From assembly GCF_022059845.1 (NCBI RefSeq), contig NZ_CP091851.1, forward strand, positions 3,968,001 to 4,032,000: a stretch of DNA of 64,000 nucleotides, in the 5' to 3' direction. The notes under the pieces are model-generated. The model did no database searches. It was not told the origin of the DNA and worked only from the letters and a program-made list of their open reading frames with translations. A program made the position numbers and the translations under genes. Source of the stretch: Terrirubrum flagellatum. Lineage in GTDB: Bacteria; Pseudomonadota; Alphaproteobacteria; Rhizobiales; Beijerinckiaceae. Below are positions 45,024 to 54,672 of this stretch, piece by piece (the first letter of the stretch is position 1; every line of letters starts with the position of its first letter).

Positions 45024-46451
45024 ATGGCCCAGGCCGCCGTGAAACCCGCGAACGACGCGGATTATATCGTCAAGGACATCTCGCTCGCCGGCTTCGGCCG
45101 CAAGGAGATCGAGCTCGCCGAGACCGAAATGCCGGGCCTGATGGCCATCCGCGCGGAGTATGGCCCGAAGCAGCCGCTCAAGGGCGCCCGCGTCGCCGGC
45201 TCGCTGCATATGACCATCCAGACGGCGGTGCTGATCGAGACGCTGAAGGCGCTCGGCGCCGACGTCCGCTGGGTCTCCTGCAACATCTTCTCCACCCAGG
45301 ACCACGCCGCAGCCGCGATCGCCGCCGCTGGCACCCCGGTCTTCGCCTACAAGGGCGAGACGCTCACCGAATACTGGGACTACACCGCGAAGCTGTTCGA
45401 CTGGCATGGCGGCGGCACGCCCAACATGATCCTCGACGATGGCGGCGACGCCACAATGCTCGTCCATCACGGCCTGCGCGCCGAGCAGGGCGACACGGCT
45501 TTCCTCGACAAGCCTGAGTCCGAAGAAGAGGAAATCTTCTACGCGCTGCTCAAGCGTCTCCTGAAAGAAAAGCCGAAGGGCTGGTTCGCCGAGGTCGCGA
45601 AGGCGATCAAGGGCGTGTCGGAAGAGACGACGACGGGCGTACATCGCCTCTACAAGCTCGCCGAGCAGGGCAAGCTTCTGTTCCCGGCGTTCAACGTCAA
45701 TGATTCCGTGACGAAATCGAAATTCGACAATCTCTATGGCTGTCGTGAATCGCTCGTCGACGCGCTGCGCCGCGGCACCGACGTGATGATGGCCGGCAAG
45801 GTCGCGTTCGTCGCCGGTTATGGCGATGTCGGCAAGGGCTCGGCCGCGTCGCTGCGTCAGGCCGGCGCGCGCGTGATCGTTGCGGAAGTCGATCCGATCT
45901 GCGCGCTGCAGGCGTCGATGGAAGGCTATGAAGTGACGACGATCGAGGACGCGCTGCCGCGCGCCGACATCTATGTCACCGCGACTGGCAACAAGGACAT
46001 CATCACCGTCGATCACATGCGGGAGATGAAGGATCGCGCCATCGTCTGCAACATCGGCCATTTCGACAATGAGATTCAGGTCTCCGGCCTGAAGAATTTC
46101 AAATGGACGAACATCAAGCCGCAGGTGGACGAGATCGAGTTTCCGAAGGGGAATCGCATCATCCTTCTCTCCGAAGGCCGGCTGGTGAATCTCGGCAACG
46201 CAATGGGGCATCCTTCTTTCGTGATGTCGTCGTCCTTCTCGAACCAGACCCTGGCGCAGATCGAGTTGTGGTCGAACCAGGGCAAGTACGAGAAAAAGGT
46301 CTACACGCTGCCGAAATTCCTCGACGAGAAGGTCGCCGCGCTTCATCTCGCCAAGCTCGGCGTCAAGCTCACGGCGCTGCGCAAGGAGCAGGCGGACTAT
46401 ATCGGCGTGCCGCAGAGCGGCCCGTTCAAACCCGATCACTATCGCTACTGA
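45024..46451 (+). CDS. ahcY: Adenosylhomocysteinase
   Basis: The enzyme of 475 residues splits S-adenosylhomocysteine into adenosine and homocysteine, removing the inhibitor of methyltransferases. Conserved parts are [13 protein letters not shown], the NAD site [20 protein letters not shown], and the C-terminus [10 protein letters not shown]. The bacterial-type insert of about 40 residues near residue 150-190 explains the length. A GAGGAGCG ribosome site precedes the ATG. In rhizobia ahcY often follows the ptsH region. A strong terminator follows. Confidence 0.97.
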   Translation: MAQAAVKPANDADYIVKDISLAGFGRKEIELAETEMPGLMAIRAEYGPKQPLKGARVAGSLHMTIQTAVLIETLKALGADVRWVSCNIFSTQDHAAAAIAAAGTPVFAYKGETLTEYWDYTAKLFDWHGGGTPNMILDDGGDATMLVHHGLRAEQGDTAFLDKPESEEEEIFYALLKRLLKEKPKGWFAEVAKAIKGVSEETTTGVHRLYKLAEQGKLLFPAFNVNDSVTKSKFDNLYGCRESLVDALRRGTDVMMAGKVAFVAGYGDVGKGSAASLRQAGARVIVAEVDPICALQASMEGYEVTTIEDALPRADIYVTATGNKDIITVDHMREMKDRAIVCNIGHFDNEIQVSGLKNFKWTNIKPQVDEIEFPKGNRIILLSEGRLVNLGNAMGHPSFVMSSSFSNQTLAQIELWSNQGKYEKKVYTLPKFLDEKVAALHLAKLGVKLTALRKEQADYIGVPQSGPFKPDHYRY

Positions 46452-46507
46452 CGAATAATCCGCGCCGGACCGGCGCGGACTCCTTTCGTTCCAATCAGTG
46501 TCAAGCG

Positions 46508-46538
46508 CGCGCGCCCTCCCGGGCGCGCGATTTTTTTT
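46508..46538 (+). terminator. Rho-independent terminator after ahcY
   Basis: Perfect nine-base stem CGCGCGCCC / GGGCGCGCG with a TCCC loop followed by one A and eight T. It ends ahcY and separates it from divL. Another hairpin, TCCGCGCCG / CGGCGCGGA at 46459-46479, lies just before without a T tract. Confidence 0.85.
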
Positions 46539-46622
46539 GAGTCACGATTCGTTAACCGCTTCCTGACGGAGTCACGCAGCAGTTAAAGTGCAGTGATTCG
46601 GGTTCGGCGGGGCGACGGATTC
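46539..46622. promoter_or_regulatory. Cluster of five GANTC (CcrM) sites before divL
   Basis: GAGTC 46539, GATTC 46546, GAGTC 46569, GATTC 46595 and GATTC 46618 lie within 84 bases, where a GC-rich genome should have less than one on average. GTTAACC at 46551, near a CtrA half-site, is also present. They lie in the probable promoter region of divL. CcrM methylation and CtrA control are known in alphaproteobacteria; their use here is inference. Confidence 0.6.
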
Positions 46623-46673
46623 CGGGCGATGCGGCAACGCCAGTCGTTGCAAGCGGCGGACAAGGATTGGTTC

Positions 46674-49220
46674 ATGGCGGTTCAGGAGACGGGCCGCGCA
46701 TGGGGGCGTTGCGTTGCGCAAGCGCATCAGCGCTGGGCGCGGCGCGCCAGCCATGCGCTCGCGCCTGTCGGATTCAGCATCGGGGCATGGCAGGCCGCCC
46801 TCGCGCCAGCGCGCGCCGACGTCACGGAGATCGGCCGCGAAATCGCCCGCGGCGCCGAATCGCAGAATGTCGTCGCCTTCAGCGTCTTCATCGCGCTCGG
46901 CGTGTTCGCCACCGTTACGGCTTTCCTCTATGTGCGCGAGCGCGATCGCTGGTTCCGCCGCGCCGATCAATATGCCGACGAGATCAATCGCCTGCGCGCG
47001 GAGGCGGATCGCGCCGACATGCTGCTGGCGGGCGACGTCCAGCTCCTGATCTCATGGCCCGGCGCCAACGAGGAGCCGATCATCGAAGGCGACGTCGCGG
47101 CCATCGCCGGGCTTGCGGCGCCGCGCCATGCGCTGGTGTTCGGCACCTGGCTGCCGCCGCTCGAAGCCAGCCGCCTCGAAGACGCCGCATCGCGCCTGCG
47201 CGCCAGCGGCGAACCTTTCCTGTTGCAATTGCGCAGCCGCAACGGCGCCGAGATCGAAGCGATGGGCCGCGTCATCGCCGGCCGCGCGATCATGCGCATC
47301 CGCGATCTCGGCGAAGAGAGACGTCTGCGCAACGATGCGATCGCGGCGCGCGAAGCGGCGGTGCGCGAACGCGACGCGATGCGCGAACTCATCGACGCGA
47401 TTCCGCATCCGGCCTGGATGCGCGACGAGCATCGCCGGCTCACCTGGGTCAATCGCGCTTATGTGCGCGCGGTGGAGGCGTCAGATGCGAGCGACGCGAT
47501 CGGGCGCGAAGCCGAACTGCTCGATCATCGCCATCGCGCCCAGGCAGAGGCGCGTCACGCAGTTGGCGAAAGCTATGCGCAGCGCGTGCCGGCTGTGATG
47601 GCCGGCCGTCGCGCCACTATCGACGTGTTCGAAACAAGTTCCGGAGGCCTGTGCGGCGGCGTGGCCGTCGACATGTCGGAAATCGCTGCGCTGCAGGATG
47701 ATCTGGAAAAGCAGGCGAAGGCGCATTCGCTGACGCTCGACCAGCTTCCGACCGCGGTCGCGATCTTCGATGCGCGCCAGCGGCTGATGTTCCACAATCA
47801 GGCCTATCGCCAGCTCTGGAACATCGATCTCGCCTTCCTCGAATCCCAACCGACGGAAAGCGAACTGCTCGACCGTCTGCGCGCCGAGCGCATGATCCCC
47901 GAACATGATGATTTCCGCGGCTGGAAGACAAGCTGGCTGCAAGGCTATCGCACGCTCGAACCGCGCGATCAGTTCTGGTATCTGCCCGACGGCCGCAACA
48001 TCCGCGTCTTCGCCAATCCGAATCCGCAAGGCGGCATCACCTATCTCTTCGACGATGTCAGCGAGCGTCACGCGCTCGAGCTGCGCTATAATTCACTGAC
48101 GCGCGTGCAGCGCGAAACACTCGACATGCTGAAGGAAGGCGTCGCGGTCTTCGGGCCGGATGGCAAGCTGCGCTTGCATAACCCGTCTTTCGGAAAGATC
48201 TGGGACATTCCCGAAGCGGTGCTGCGCCTCACGCCGCATGTGGACGATGTCGCGCGCATCGCCGCGATTCATGCGCCGGACGCGCCTTTCTGGGCTGACA
48301 TGTCGAGCGCCGTCGCGGGCTTCGTCGATCACAGGCTGAGCACGACGGCGCGCGTGCATCGCCAGGATGGCGGCGTCGTCGATTGCGCCATTGCGCCGCT
48401 GCCTGACGGCGGCACGCTCATCACCTTCACCGACGTCACCGACAGCGCCAAGTTCGAACGCGCGCTGACGGAACGCAACGAAGCCTTGCAACGCGCGCAT
48501 CAGTTGCGCAGCGACTTCGTGCAGAACATGTCCTATGAGCTGCGCTCGCCGCTCAACGTGGTGATCGGCTATACGCAGATGCTGGGCGACGGCATCGGCG
48601 GGCCGCTCAATCCGAAGCAGCGCGAATATGCGAGCCACATCATGCGCGCCTCGAACGCGTTGCTCGCGCTCATCGACAATATCCTCGATCTGCAATCGAT
48701 CGACAGCGGTGTCGTGGCGCTCGAACTCGGTCCCGTCGATCTCAAGGCGAATATCGATGCGGTCGCCGAAGGCGTGCAGGATCGGCTGAGCGACGCCGAC
48801 GTGACGTTCAAGGTGAAGATCGCGCCTGACATCAGAACCTTCATCGCCGACGGGCGGCGACTGCGCACGGTTCTCTTCAACCTGATTTCGAACGCGATCG
48901 GATTTTCACCGGCCGGCGGCGCGGTCGAAGTGGCGGCGGAGCGCGCCGGCGACGAATTGCGCATCTCCCTCTCGGATCAGGGGCCTGGCATCCCTGAAGA
49001 AGCGCGGGCGCGCATCTTCGAGCGTTTCGAGCACCACCCGCAGGGCTCGAAGCATCGCGGCGTCGGCATCGGGCTTTCGATCGTGCGCTCCTTCATTGAG
49101 CTGCATGGCGGGCGCGTGACGGTGGAAAGCGCGCCCGGCGGCGGCGCGCGCTTCGTCTGCGTGCTGCCCTACCGTGAGGGAGATAGCGACACTGGCGCGG
49201 CGGCCCGACTTCTGGCGTAA
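46674..49220 (+). CDS. divL: DivL-type tyrosine pseudo-histidine-kinase
   Basis: A PAS-containing sensor of 848 residues from the ATG at 46674; a GTG at 46593 is also in frame. One membrane segment lies near 60-80, then a coiled-coil-like stretch and several PAS domains (about 230-330 and 345-590). In the HisKA domain the phosphorylation site is Tyr621 instead of His: FVQNMSYELRSPLNVV. The ATPase boxes LISNAIGFSPA, DQGPGIPE and GVGIGLSIV are intact. In Caulobacter DivL, with Tyr550, regulates CckA and so CtrA, and its gene also lies next to tsaE. Position, PAS domains and the tyrosine together make DivL likely. Confidence 0.87.
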   Translation: MAVQETGRAWGRCVAQAHQRWARRASHALAPVGFSIGAWQAALAPARADVTEIGREIARGAESQNVVAFSVFIALGVFATVTAFLYVRERDRWFRRADQYADEINRLRAEADRADMLLAGDVQLLISWPGANEEPIIEGDVAAIAGLAAPRHALVFGTWLPPLEASRLEDAASRLRASGEPFLLQLRSRNGAEIEAMGRVIAGRAIMRIRDLGEERRLRNDAIAAREAAVRERDAMRELIDAIPHPAWMRDEHRRLTWVNRAYVRAVEASDASDAIGREAELLDHRHRAQAEARHAVGESYAQRVPAVMAGRRATIDVFETSSGGLCGGVAVDMSEIAALQDDLEKQAKAHSLTLDQLPTAVAIFDARQRLMFHNQAYRQLWNIDLAFLESQPTESELLDRLRAERMIPEHDDFRGWKTSWLQGYRTLEPRDQFWYLPDGRNIRVFANPNPQGGITYLFDDVSERHALELRYNSLTRVQRETLDMLKEGVAVFGPDGKLRLHNPSFGKIWDIPEAVLRLTPHVDDVARIAAIHAPDAPFWADMSSAVAGFVDHRLSTTARVHRQDGGVVDCAIAPLPDGGTLITFTDVTDSAKFERALTERNEALQRAHQLRSDFVQNMSYELRSPLNVVIGYTQMLGDGIGGPLNPKQREYASHIMRASNALLALIDNILDLQSIDSGVVALELGPVDLKANIDAVAEGVQDRLSDADVTFKVKIAPDIRTFIADGRRLRTVLFNLISNAIGFSPAGGAVEVAAERAGDELRISLSDQGPGIPEEARARIFERFEHHPQGSKHRGVGIGLSIVRSFIELHGGRVTVESAPGGGARFVCVLPYREGDSDTGAAARLLA

Positions 49221-49228
49221 AAGCCGCA

Positions 49229-50764
49229 ATGCCCGAGGCCGATTCGACCACCTCGCCCTGGCGGCTGCTGCTCGCCGATGAACGCGCCACCGCCGGGCTC
49301 GCGAACGAGCTCGCCGGCGTTTTGTCGGCCGGCGACCTTCTGACGCTCTCCGGCGATCTCGGCGCGGGCAAGACGACCTTCGCGCGCGCGCTGATCCGGG
49401 CGCTGACCGGCGATCCCAATGAGGAGACGCCGAGCCCGACCTTCACCCTGATGCAGGAATATCACGGCGAGCATTTCCCGATCATCCATGCCGACCTGTT
49501 CCGCATCGCCAGCGGCGACGAGCTCGCCGAACTCGGCTGGGACGAGGCGTCGGAACAGGCGCTCGTCATCGTCGAATGGCCCGAGCGCGCCGGCGACGCG
49601 CTGACGCAGGAACGCATCGATATCAGGCTCGACATCGCCGAAGACGGTTCGCGCATCGCGACGATCACTGGCGCAGGCGGCTATGTCGCCAAGCTCGCGC
49701 GCTTCCGCGCCACCGGCGAGATGTTGCGCAAGGCGGGCTGGGGCGGATCGCGCCGCGAATTCATGCTCGGCGACGCTTCGACCCGCGCCTATGAGCGGGT
49801 GAAGCGCGAAGATGATTCAGCGGTGCTGATGATTTCGCCGCGCCGGCCTGACGGACCGCCCATCCGTAGCGGCAAACCCTACAGCGCCATCGCCAAACTT
49901 GCGGAAAGCGTGCACGCCTTCGTCGCGCTGGCGCACGGGTTGAAGGAGCGCGGCTTCAGCGCGCCCGATATCTATGCGCAGGATCTCGACGCCGGCCTGC
50001 TGCTGATCGAGGATCTGGGTTCGGAGTCCGTGCTCGAAAGCGGCGCGCCCATTCCCGACCGTTATCTCGCCTCGGTCGAGGCGCTGGCGCTGCTGCATGC
50101 GCAGGAGCTGCCATCTTCGCTGCCGGTTCCTGGCGCCGAGAGCCACGTCATTCCGCCGTATGATCTCGACGCGCTGCTGATCGAAACCGAACTTTTGCTC
50201 GACTGGTATGCGCCGCAGCAGCACGGGCTCGCGATTTCGGCGGCCTCGCGGGCCGAATTCATCCGCTCCTGGACCGAAGCGCTGCGGCCGCTGACGGAAG
50301 CGCCTGTCACCTGGACGCTGCGCGACTACCATTCGCCCAATCTCATCTGGCTGCCGCGCCGCGACGGCGTCGCGCGCGTCGGCCTGATCGACTTCCAGGA
50401 CGCGGTGCTGGGACCGCCGGCCTATGACGTCGCTTCGCTGGCGCAGGATGTGCGCGTGACCGTGCCGGAAGAGCTCGAACTCAAGCTGATCTCGCATTAT
50501 GTCCGGCTTCGCCGCGAGCGCGACCCCGCTTTCGACATGGCCGGCTTCAGCGCCGCCTATGCGATCATGGCGGCGCAGCGCGCCACCAAGATCCTCGGCA
50601 TCTTCGTCCGGCTCGACAAGCGGGACGGGAAGCCGATCTATCTCAAGCATATTCCGCGCATCGAGAAGCTGCTGATCCGCAACCTCTCGCACCCGGTTTT
50701 GTCTGACGTGCGCGGCTGGTATCAGAAGGCCATGCCGAGCCTGTTCGGCGACAGCGAAGCCTAG
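49229..50764 (+). CDS. TsaE-AmgK fusion: tRNA threonylcarbamoylation ATPase plus amino-sugar kinase
   Basis: A fused protein of 511 residues. Residues about 10-150 are TsaE (Walker A SGDLGAGKTTFARA at 41-54, SPTFTLMQEY, DLFRI and the WPERAG region), needed for the t6A base of tRNA. Residues about 170-500 are an aminoglycoside-phosphotransferase fold: DYHSPNLIWL and GLIDFQDAVLGPPAYD carry the catalytic and metal-binding residues. The second half, next to a MurU-like gene, resembles AmgK, a kinase of N-acetylmuramate/N-acetylglucosamine in peptidoglycan recycling. Eight bases separate it from divL and eight from murU. Confidence 0.88.
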   Translation: MPEADSTTSPWRLLLADERATAGLANELAGVLSAGDLLTLSGDLGAGKTTFARALIRALTGDPNEETPSPTFTLMQEYHGEHFPIIHADLFRIASGDELAELGWDEASEQALVIVEWPERAGDALTQERIDIRLDIAEDGSRIATITGAGGYVAKLARFRATGEMLRKAGWGGSRREFMLGDASTRAYERVKREDDSAVLMISPRRPDGPPIRSGKPYSAIAKLAESVHAFVALAHGLKERGFSAPDIYAQDLDAGLLLIEDLGSESVLESGAPIPDRYLASVEALALLHAQELPSSLPVPGAESHVIPPYDLDALLIETELLLDWYAPQQHGLAISAASRAEFIRSWTEALRPLTEAPVTWTLRDYHSPNLIWLPRRDGVARVGLIDFQDAVLGPPAYDVASLAQDVRVTVPEELELKLISHYVRLRRERDPAFDMAGFSAAYAIMAAQRATKILGIFVRLDKRDGKPIYLKHIPRIEKLLIRNLSHPVLSDVRGWYQKAMPSLFGDSEA

Positions 50765-50772
50765 AGCCCATC

Positions 50773-51498
50773 ATGAACTTCGCATCGGGCGCGCGATCGA
50801 CGCGCGCCATCGTGCTCGCCGCCGGAGTAGGCCAGCGCATGCGACCGATCACCGACCGGCTGCCGAAGCCGCTTGTCGAGGTCGGCGGCAAACCCATGCT
50901 CGACCATGCGCTCGACCGGCTCGCACAGGCGGGAATCGAAGAAGCGATCGTCAACGTCCATCACCTCGCGGATCAGGTGGAGCGGCATGCAGCGGGGCGA
51001 CGCGCGCCGCGCATCACGATTTCAGATGAGCGCGCGCAACTCCTCGAAACCGGCGGCGGCGTGAAGAAGGCGCTGCCGCTGCTCGGGCCCGGCCCCTTCA
51101 TCGCCATCAATTCGGATTCGCTGTGGATCGAGCGCGGCGTCTCCGCCATCGCGCGCCTGATCGACGCATGGGACGCGTCGCGTCACGACATGCTGCTGAT
51201 GCTGGCGCGACGCGAAGAGACGTTCGGCTATGACGGCGTCGGCGATTTCGACCGCGATGCGGAAGGGCTGCTGACGCGGCGCGCGGGCGACACCGCGCCC
51301 TTCATCTTCGCCGGCGTTTCGATCATGACGGAAGCGCTGTTCGCCAATACGCCTGATGACGGCTTCTCGCTCAATCTCCTGTTCGATCGCGCCAGCGCGC
51401 GCGGGCGGCTCGGCGGCGCGATCCTCGACGGGCTCTGGCTGCATGTCGGCACGCCTGACGCCATCGCGCCTGCGAACGCATTGTTCGCAAAAGGCTGA
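50773..51498 (+). CDS. murU: MurU-like nucleotidyltransferase
   Basis: A protein of 241 residues of the sugar-1-phosphate nucleotidyltransferase family. The nucleotide-binding motif LAAGVGQRMRPITDRLPKPLVEVGGKPM is at about residues 15-42, and INSDSLWIE holds the metal aspartate. In Pseudomonas, AmgK and MurU convert MurNAc to UDP-MurNAc, bypassing de novo synthesis and fosfomycin. The partner AmgK domain is encoded directly upstream, so the two probably act in one recycling pathway. Confidence 0.87.
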   Translation: MNFASGARSTRAIVLAAGVGQRMRPITDRLPKPLVEVGGKPMLDHALDRLAQAGIEEAIVNVHHLADQVERHAAGRRAPRITISDERAQLLETGGGVKKALPLLGPGPFIAINSDSLWIERGVSAIARLIDAWDASRHDMLLMLARREETFGYDGVGDFDRDAEGLLTRRAGDTAPFIFAGVSIMTEALFANTPDDGFSLNLLFDRASARGRLGGAILDGLWLHVGTPDAIAPANALFAKG

Positions 51499-51507
51499 AC
51501 ATCAGAG

Positions 51508-54500
51508 ATGGCGATGCGTCCCCCTCGCCTGTTCTCGATCCCGCCGGGCGCGCTTTTTCTCGACACGCTGGCGGATGCGCTGATCGACGGAACGCTCGTT
51601 GGCGATATCGGCTGGAAATCGCGTCCGCTCGATGTCGCCGACGTCACCATCTATCTGCCGACGCGGCGCGCGGCGCGCGCTTTCGCCGGCGTGCTGGCGC
51701 TGCGCGCCGACGGACCGGCGATCCTGCCGCGCATCGTGCCGCTCGGCGACGCCGACGAAGCTGAACTCAAACTGATGGGCGATGGCGACGTCGCGCCGGA
51801 GGCCCTGCTGCAGCCGGCAGCGGAATCAGCTGATCGCATGATCTTCCTCGCCGATCTGGTGATGCGCTGGCGCAAGCAGCTCGCTCTGGCGATCACGCCG
51901 CTTGATCGCGCCGAGCATGGGCTGATCGCGGAATCGCCGGCCGAAGCCTTTGCGCTCGCCGGCGACCTCGCGCGCGTGCTCGACATCCTGACGATCGAAG
52001 GCGTCACCCCTAAGCAACTTTCTGACGGCGTGCCCGGCGAACATGATCGCTACTGGGAAATTTCGCGCGCCTTTCTCGGCATCGCCTTCGAGACGTGGCC
52101 GCTCTATCTCGAAACGCGCGGCCTCATCGATCCCACGGCGCGCAACCAGAATGTGCTGCGCGCGCGCGCCGCGCAGATCGCCGCAGGAAAAAGCTCCGGC
52201 CCCGTCATCGCGGCGGGTTCGACCGGCACCAATCCGGCGACGGCGGAGCTTTTGTCAGCGATTGCGCGGCTTGATCGCGGCGCGGTCGTGCTGCCGGGTC
52301 TTGATCTCATCTCATCGAATGACTCCTTCGCAGCGATCCTCGGCGAAGAAGCGCCGCACGAAGTCCATCCGCAGGCGGCGCTGGCGCATCTGCTGCGGCG
52401 ATTACAGGCGCAACGCGGCGATGTCATCCCGCTTGGCCGCGCGCAGAAAGCTCTTCTCGCGCGCGAGCGCGTGCTCAGCGACGCGATGCAGCCGCCTTCA
52501 CAGACAGCGAGCTGGGCGGATGCGCGGGCGGATGCTGCGATCCAGCGCGATATCCGTGACGCGCTTCGCGGCGGCGCCATCATCGAAGCCGACACTGACC
52601 GCGAGGAAGCGCTCGCCATCGCGCTCGCCATGCGCCGCGCCGTGCGGAGGCCGAACCGCAGCGCAGCTCTCGTGACGCCGGATCGCGCGCTCGCCGAACG
52701 CGTCGGCGTGACGCTGGCGCGCTGGGGCCTTGAAGTCGATGATTCCGCCGGACGCGCGCTGTCGCGCGCGCCGCGCGGCGCGCTGGCGATCCTTGCGGCG
52801 CAATGGCTCGCCTCTCCCGCGGACGGCGCGCTGCTTTCGACGCTGCTTGCACATCCCAGCGTCGCGTGCGGATTTGATCGCGCTGGGATGGTTCGCGCCG
52901 CGACGGCGATCGAGATCGGATTGCTGCGCGGCTATCCCGACGCCAGCGATCTCAAGATGCTGCGCGAGTTGTTCGAGCCTCGTCGCAGCAAGGCCAGCGA
53001 TCGTCATGCGATCGGCCCACTCAAGCGTTTGTCGGAAGACGACTGGACGCTGGCGCGCGAAGCGCTCGACAGGCTGATTGCGATTTCCGATCGGTTCGCC
53101 GGCACAGGCGACAAACACGGCTGCGCCTGCGTCGGCGAATGGGCGGCGGCGCACCGCGAGGCGCTGGTCGCGCTGACTGAAAACGCAAGTGAAGAAGACT
53201 GGCTGTTCGACGAACCCGATGGCGACGCGCTGCGAGAGCTGTTCGGCGCGCTGGAAATCGCGGGCGCGGAACGCGCGCCGCTGACGCGCGCAGATTATCC
53301 GCTTGCGATCAAGCAGCTCATGGATGGCGAGACGCTCAACCCGCCGGCGCGCATCCATCCACGCCTCGCGATCTGGGGCCTGCTCGAAGCGCGTCTGTTG
53401 CAGGCCGATGTAATGATCCTCGGCGGACTCAACGAAACCTCCTGGCCGCCGCAGCCCTCGCCTGATCCTTTTCTCAATCGCGCGCTGCGCTCCACGCTGA
53501 AGCTGCCACAGCCGGAGCGGCGCATCGGCCAGACGGCGCATGATTTCGTCGCGGCGTTCGGGGCCGCGCGCCAGGCGATCCTGACGCGCGCGAAAAAATC
53601 CGGCGGCGCGCCAACCATCGCCTCGCGCTTCTGGCAGCGACTGCAGGCCTATGCGGGACCACAGGAGAAACGACCGGAGCATTTCAGCGAGGCCGACCGC
53701 CGCAATCCGTGGGTGCGCGCGACGCGGCGCGGCGACATCTATCTCGCCTATGCGCGCGCGCTCGACGAATCCGGCGAAGCGAAACCGATTTCACAACCGA
53801 GCCCGAAGCCGCCGGCGCGTCTCGCTCCGCGTCAGCTCAGCGTCAGCCGCATCGAGACTTTGGTGCGCGATCCCTATGCGATCTTCGCGCAATCGGTGCT
53901 GAAGCTCGACAGGCTTGAGCCGATCGGTATGGCGGCGGACTTCGCGCTGCGCGGCACGGTGATTCACGATGCGGCCGCGCATTTCTCCAAGACGGTTGAT
54001 CCCTTCGCGGCGAACGCCGTCGAGGAATTCACCCGGATTGGCGAAAAGCTTTTCAAAGAAGCGGGCGTCGACCCTGAACGCATGATGTTCTGGCTGCCCG
54101 GCTTCCGCCGCGCCGCGCGCGCCTATGTCGAATGGGAGCGCTCGCGGCGACCGCATCTCGCGCGATTCGATGTCGAGCAAGGCGGCAAAATCTCGTTTGC
54201 GCTTGGCGACGGCTCTAATTTCACGCTCAGCGGCCGCGCCGACCGTATCGAGCGGTTGAAGGACAGGACGCTCGCTATTGTCGACTTCAAGACCGGAGCG
54301 CCGCCCTCGCGCAAGGAGGTGCTTAAAGGATTGTCGCCGCAGCTCACGCTGGAAGCGGCGATGGCTTCGCGCGGCGGTTTCAATGCAGAAGATCGCGGCC
54401 GCAAAGCGTCATCCCTGATCTATGTCAGGATGTCTGGCGCAAAAAGCGGCGGCTTCGACAATGATCTCGCTGATTCTGCGAAGAAAGATTTTGTCGATCC

Positions 54501-54672
54501 CATCGCAATCCCCGAGAAACATCTCGAACAGTTGCGACGGCGCATGAGCGCGCTTGTCTCGGGCGAACTCGGCTTCACATCGCGCCCGATCCCGAAATAT
54601 GCGCGCGACGAAGGCGACTATGACCATCTCGCCCGCGTGGCGGAGTGGTCGCGCGGAGACGATGATGAGTAG
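51508..54672 (+). CDS. addB: Double-strand break repair protein AddB
   Basis: A protein of 1054 residues of the alphaproteobacterial AddB type. It has an inactive helicase-like N-terminal part (the Walker A region is not conserved, with IYLPTRRAARAFAGVL) and a C-terminal RecB-type nuclease: SRIETLVRDPYAIFAQ, RADRIERLKDRTLAIVDFKTGAPPSRKEV gives the Asp-Lys of the active site. It forms AddAB with the next gene, resecting DNA ends for RecA. It starts nine bases after murU and overlaps addA by eight bases. Confidence 0.95.
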   Translation: MAMRPPRLFSIPPGALFLDTLADALIDGTLVGDIGWKSRPLDVADVTIYLPTRRAARAFAGVLALRADGPAILPRIVPLGDADEAELKLMGDGDVAPEALLQPAAESADRMIFLADLVMRWRKQLALAITPLDRAEHGLIAESPAEAFALAGDLARVLDILTIEGVTPKQLSDGVPGEHDRYWEISRAFLGIAFETWPLYLETRGLIDPTARNQNVLRARAAQIAAGKSSGPVIAAGSTGTNPATAELLSAIARLDRGAVVLPGLDLISSNDSFAAILGEEAPHEVHPQAALAHLLRRLQAQRGDVIPLGRAQKALLARERVLSDAMQPPSQTASWADARADAAIQRDIRDALRGGAIIEADTDREEALAIALAMRRAVRRPNRSAALVTPDRALAERVGVTLARWGLEVDDSAGRALSRAPRGALAILAAQWLASPADGALLSTLLAHPSVACGFDRAGMVRAATAIEIGLLRGYPDASDLKMLRELFEPRRSKASDRHAIGPLKRLSEDDWTLAREALDRLIAISDRFAGTGDKHGCACVGEWAAAHREALVALTENASEEDWLFDEPDGDALRELFGALEIAGAERAPLTRADYPLAIKQLMDGETLNPPARIHPRLAIWGLLEARLLQADVMILGGLNETSWPPQPSPDPFLNRALRSTLKLPQPERRIGQTAHDFVAAFGAARQAILTRAKKSGGAPTIASRFWQRLQAYAGPQEKRPEHFSEADRRNPWVRATRRGDIYLAYARALDESGEAKPISQPSPKPPARLAPRQLSVSRIETLVRDPYAIFAQSVLKLDRLEPIGMAADFALRGTVIHDAAAHFSKTVDPFAANAVEEFTRIGEKLFKEAGVDPERMMFWLPGFRRAARAYVEWERSRRPHLARFDVEQGGKISFALGDGSNFTLSGRADRIERLKDRTLAIVDFKTGAPPSRKEVLKGLSPQLTLEAAMASRGGFNAEDRGRKASSLIYVRMSGAKSGGFDNDLADSAKKDFVDPIAIPEKHLEQLRRRMSALVSGELGFTSRPIPKYARDEGDYDHLARVAEWSRGDDDE

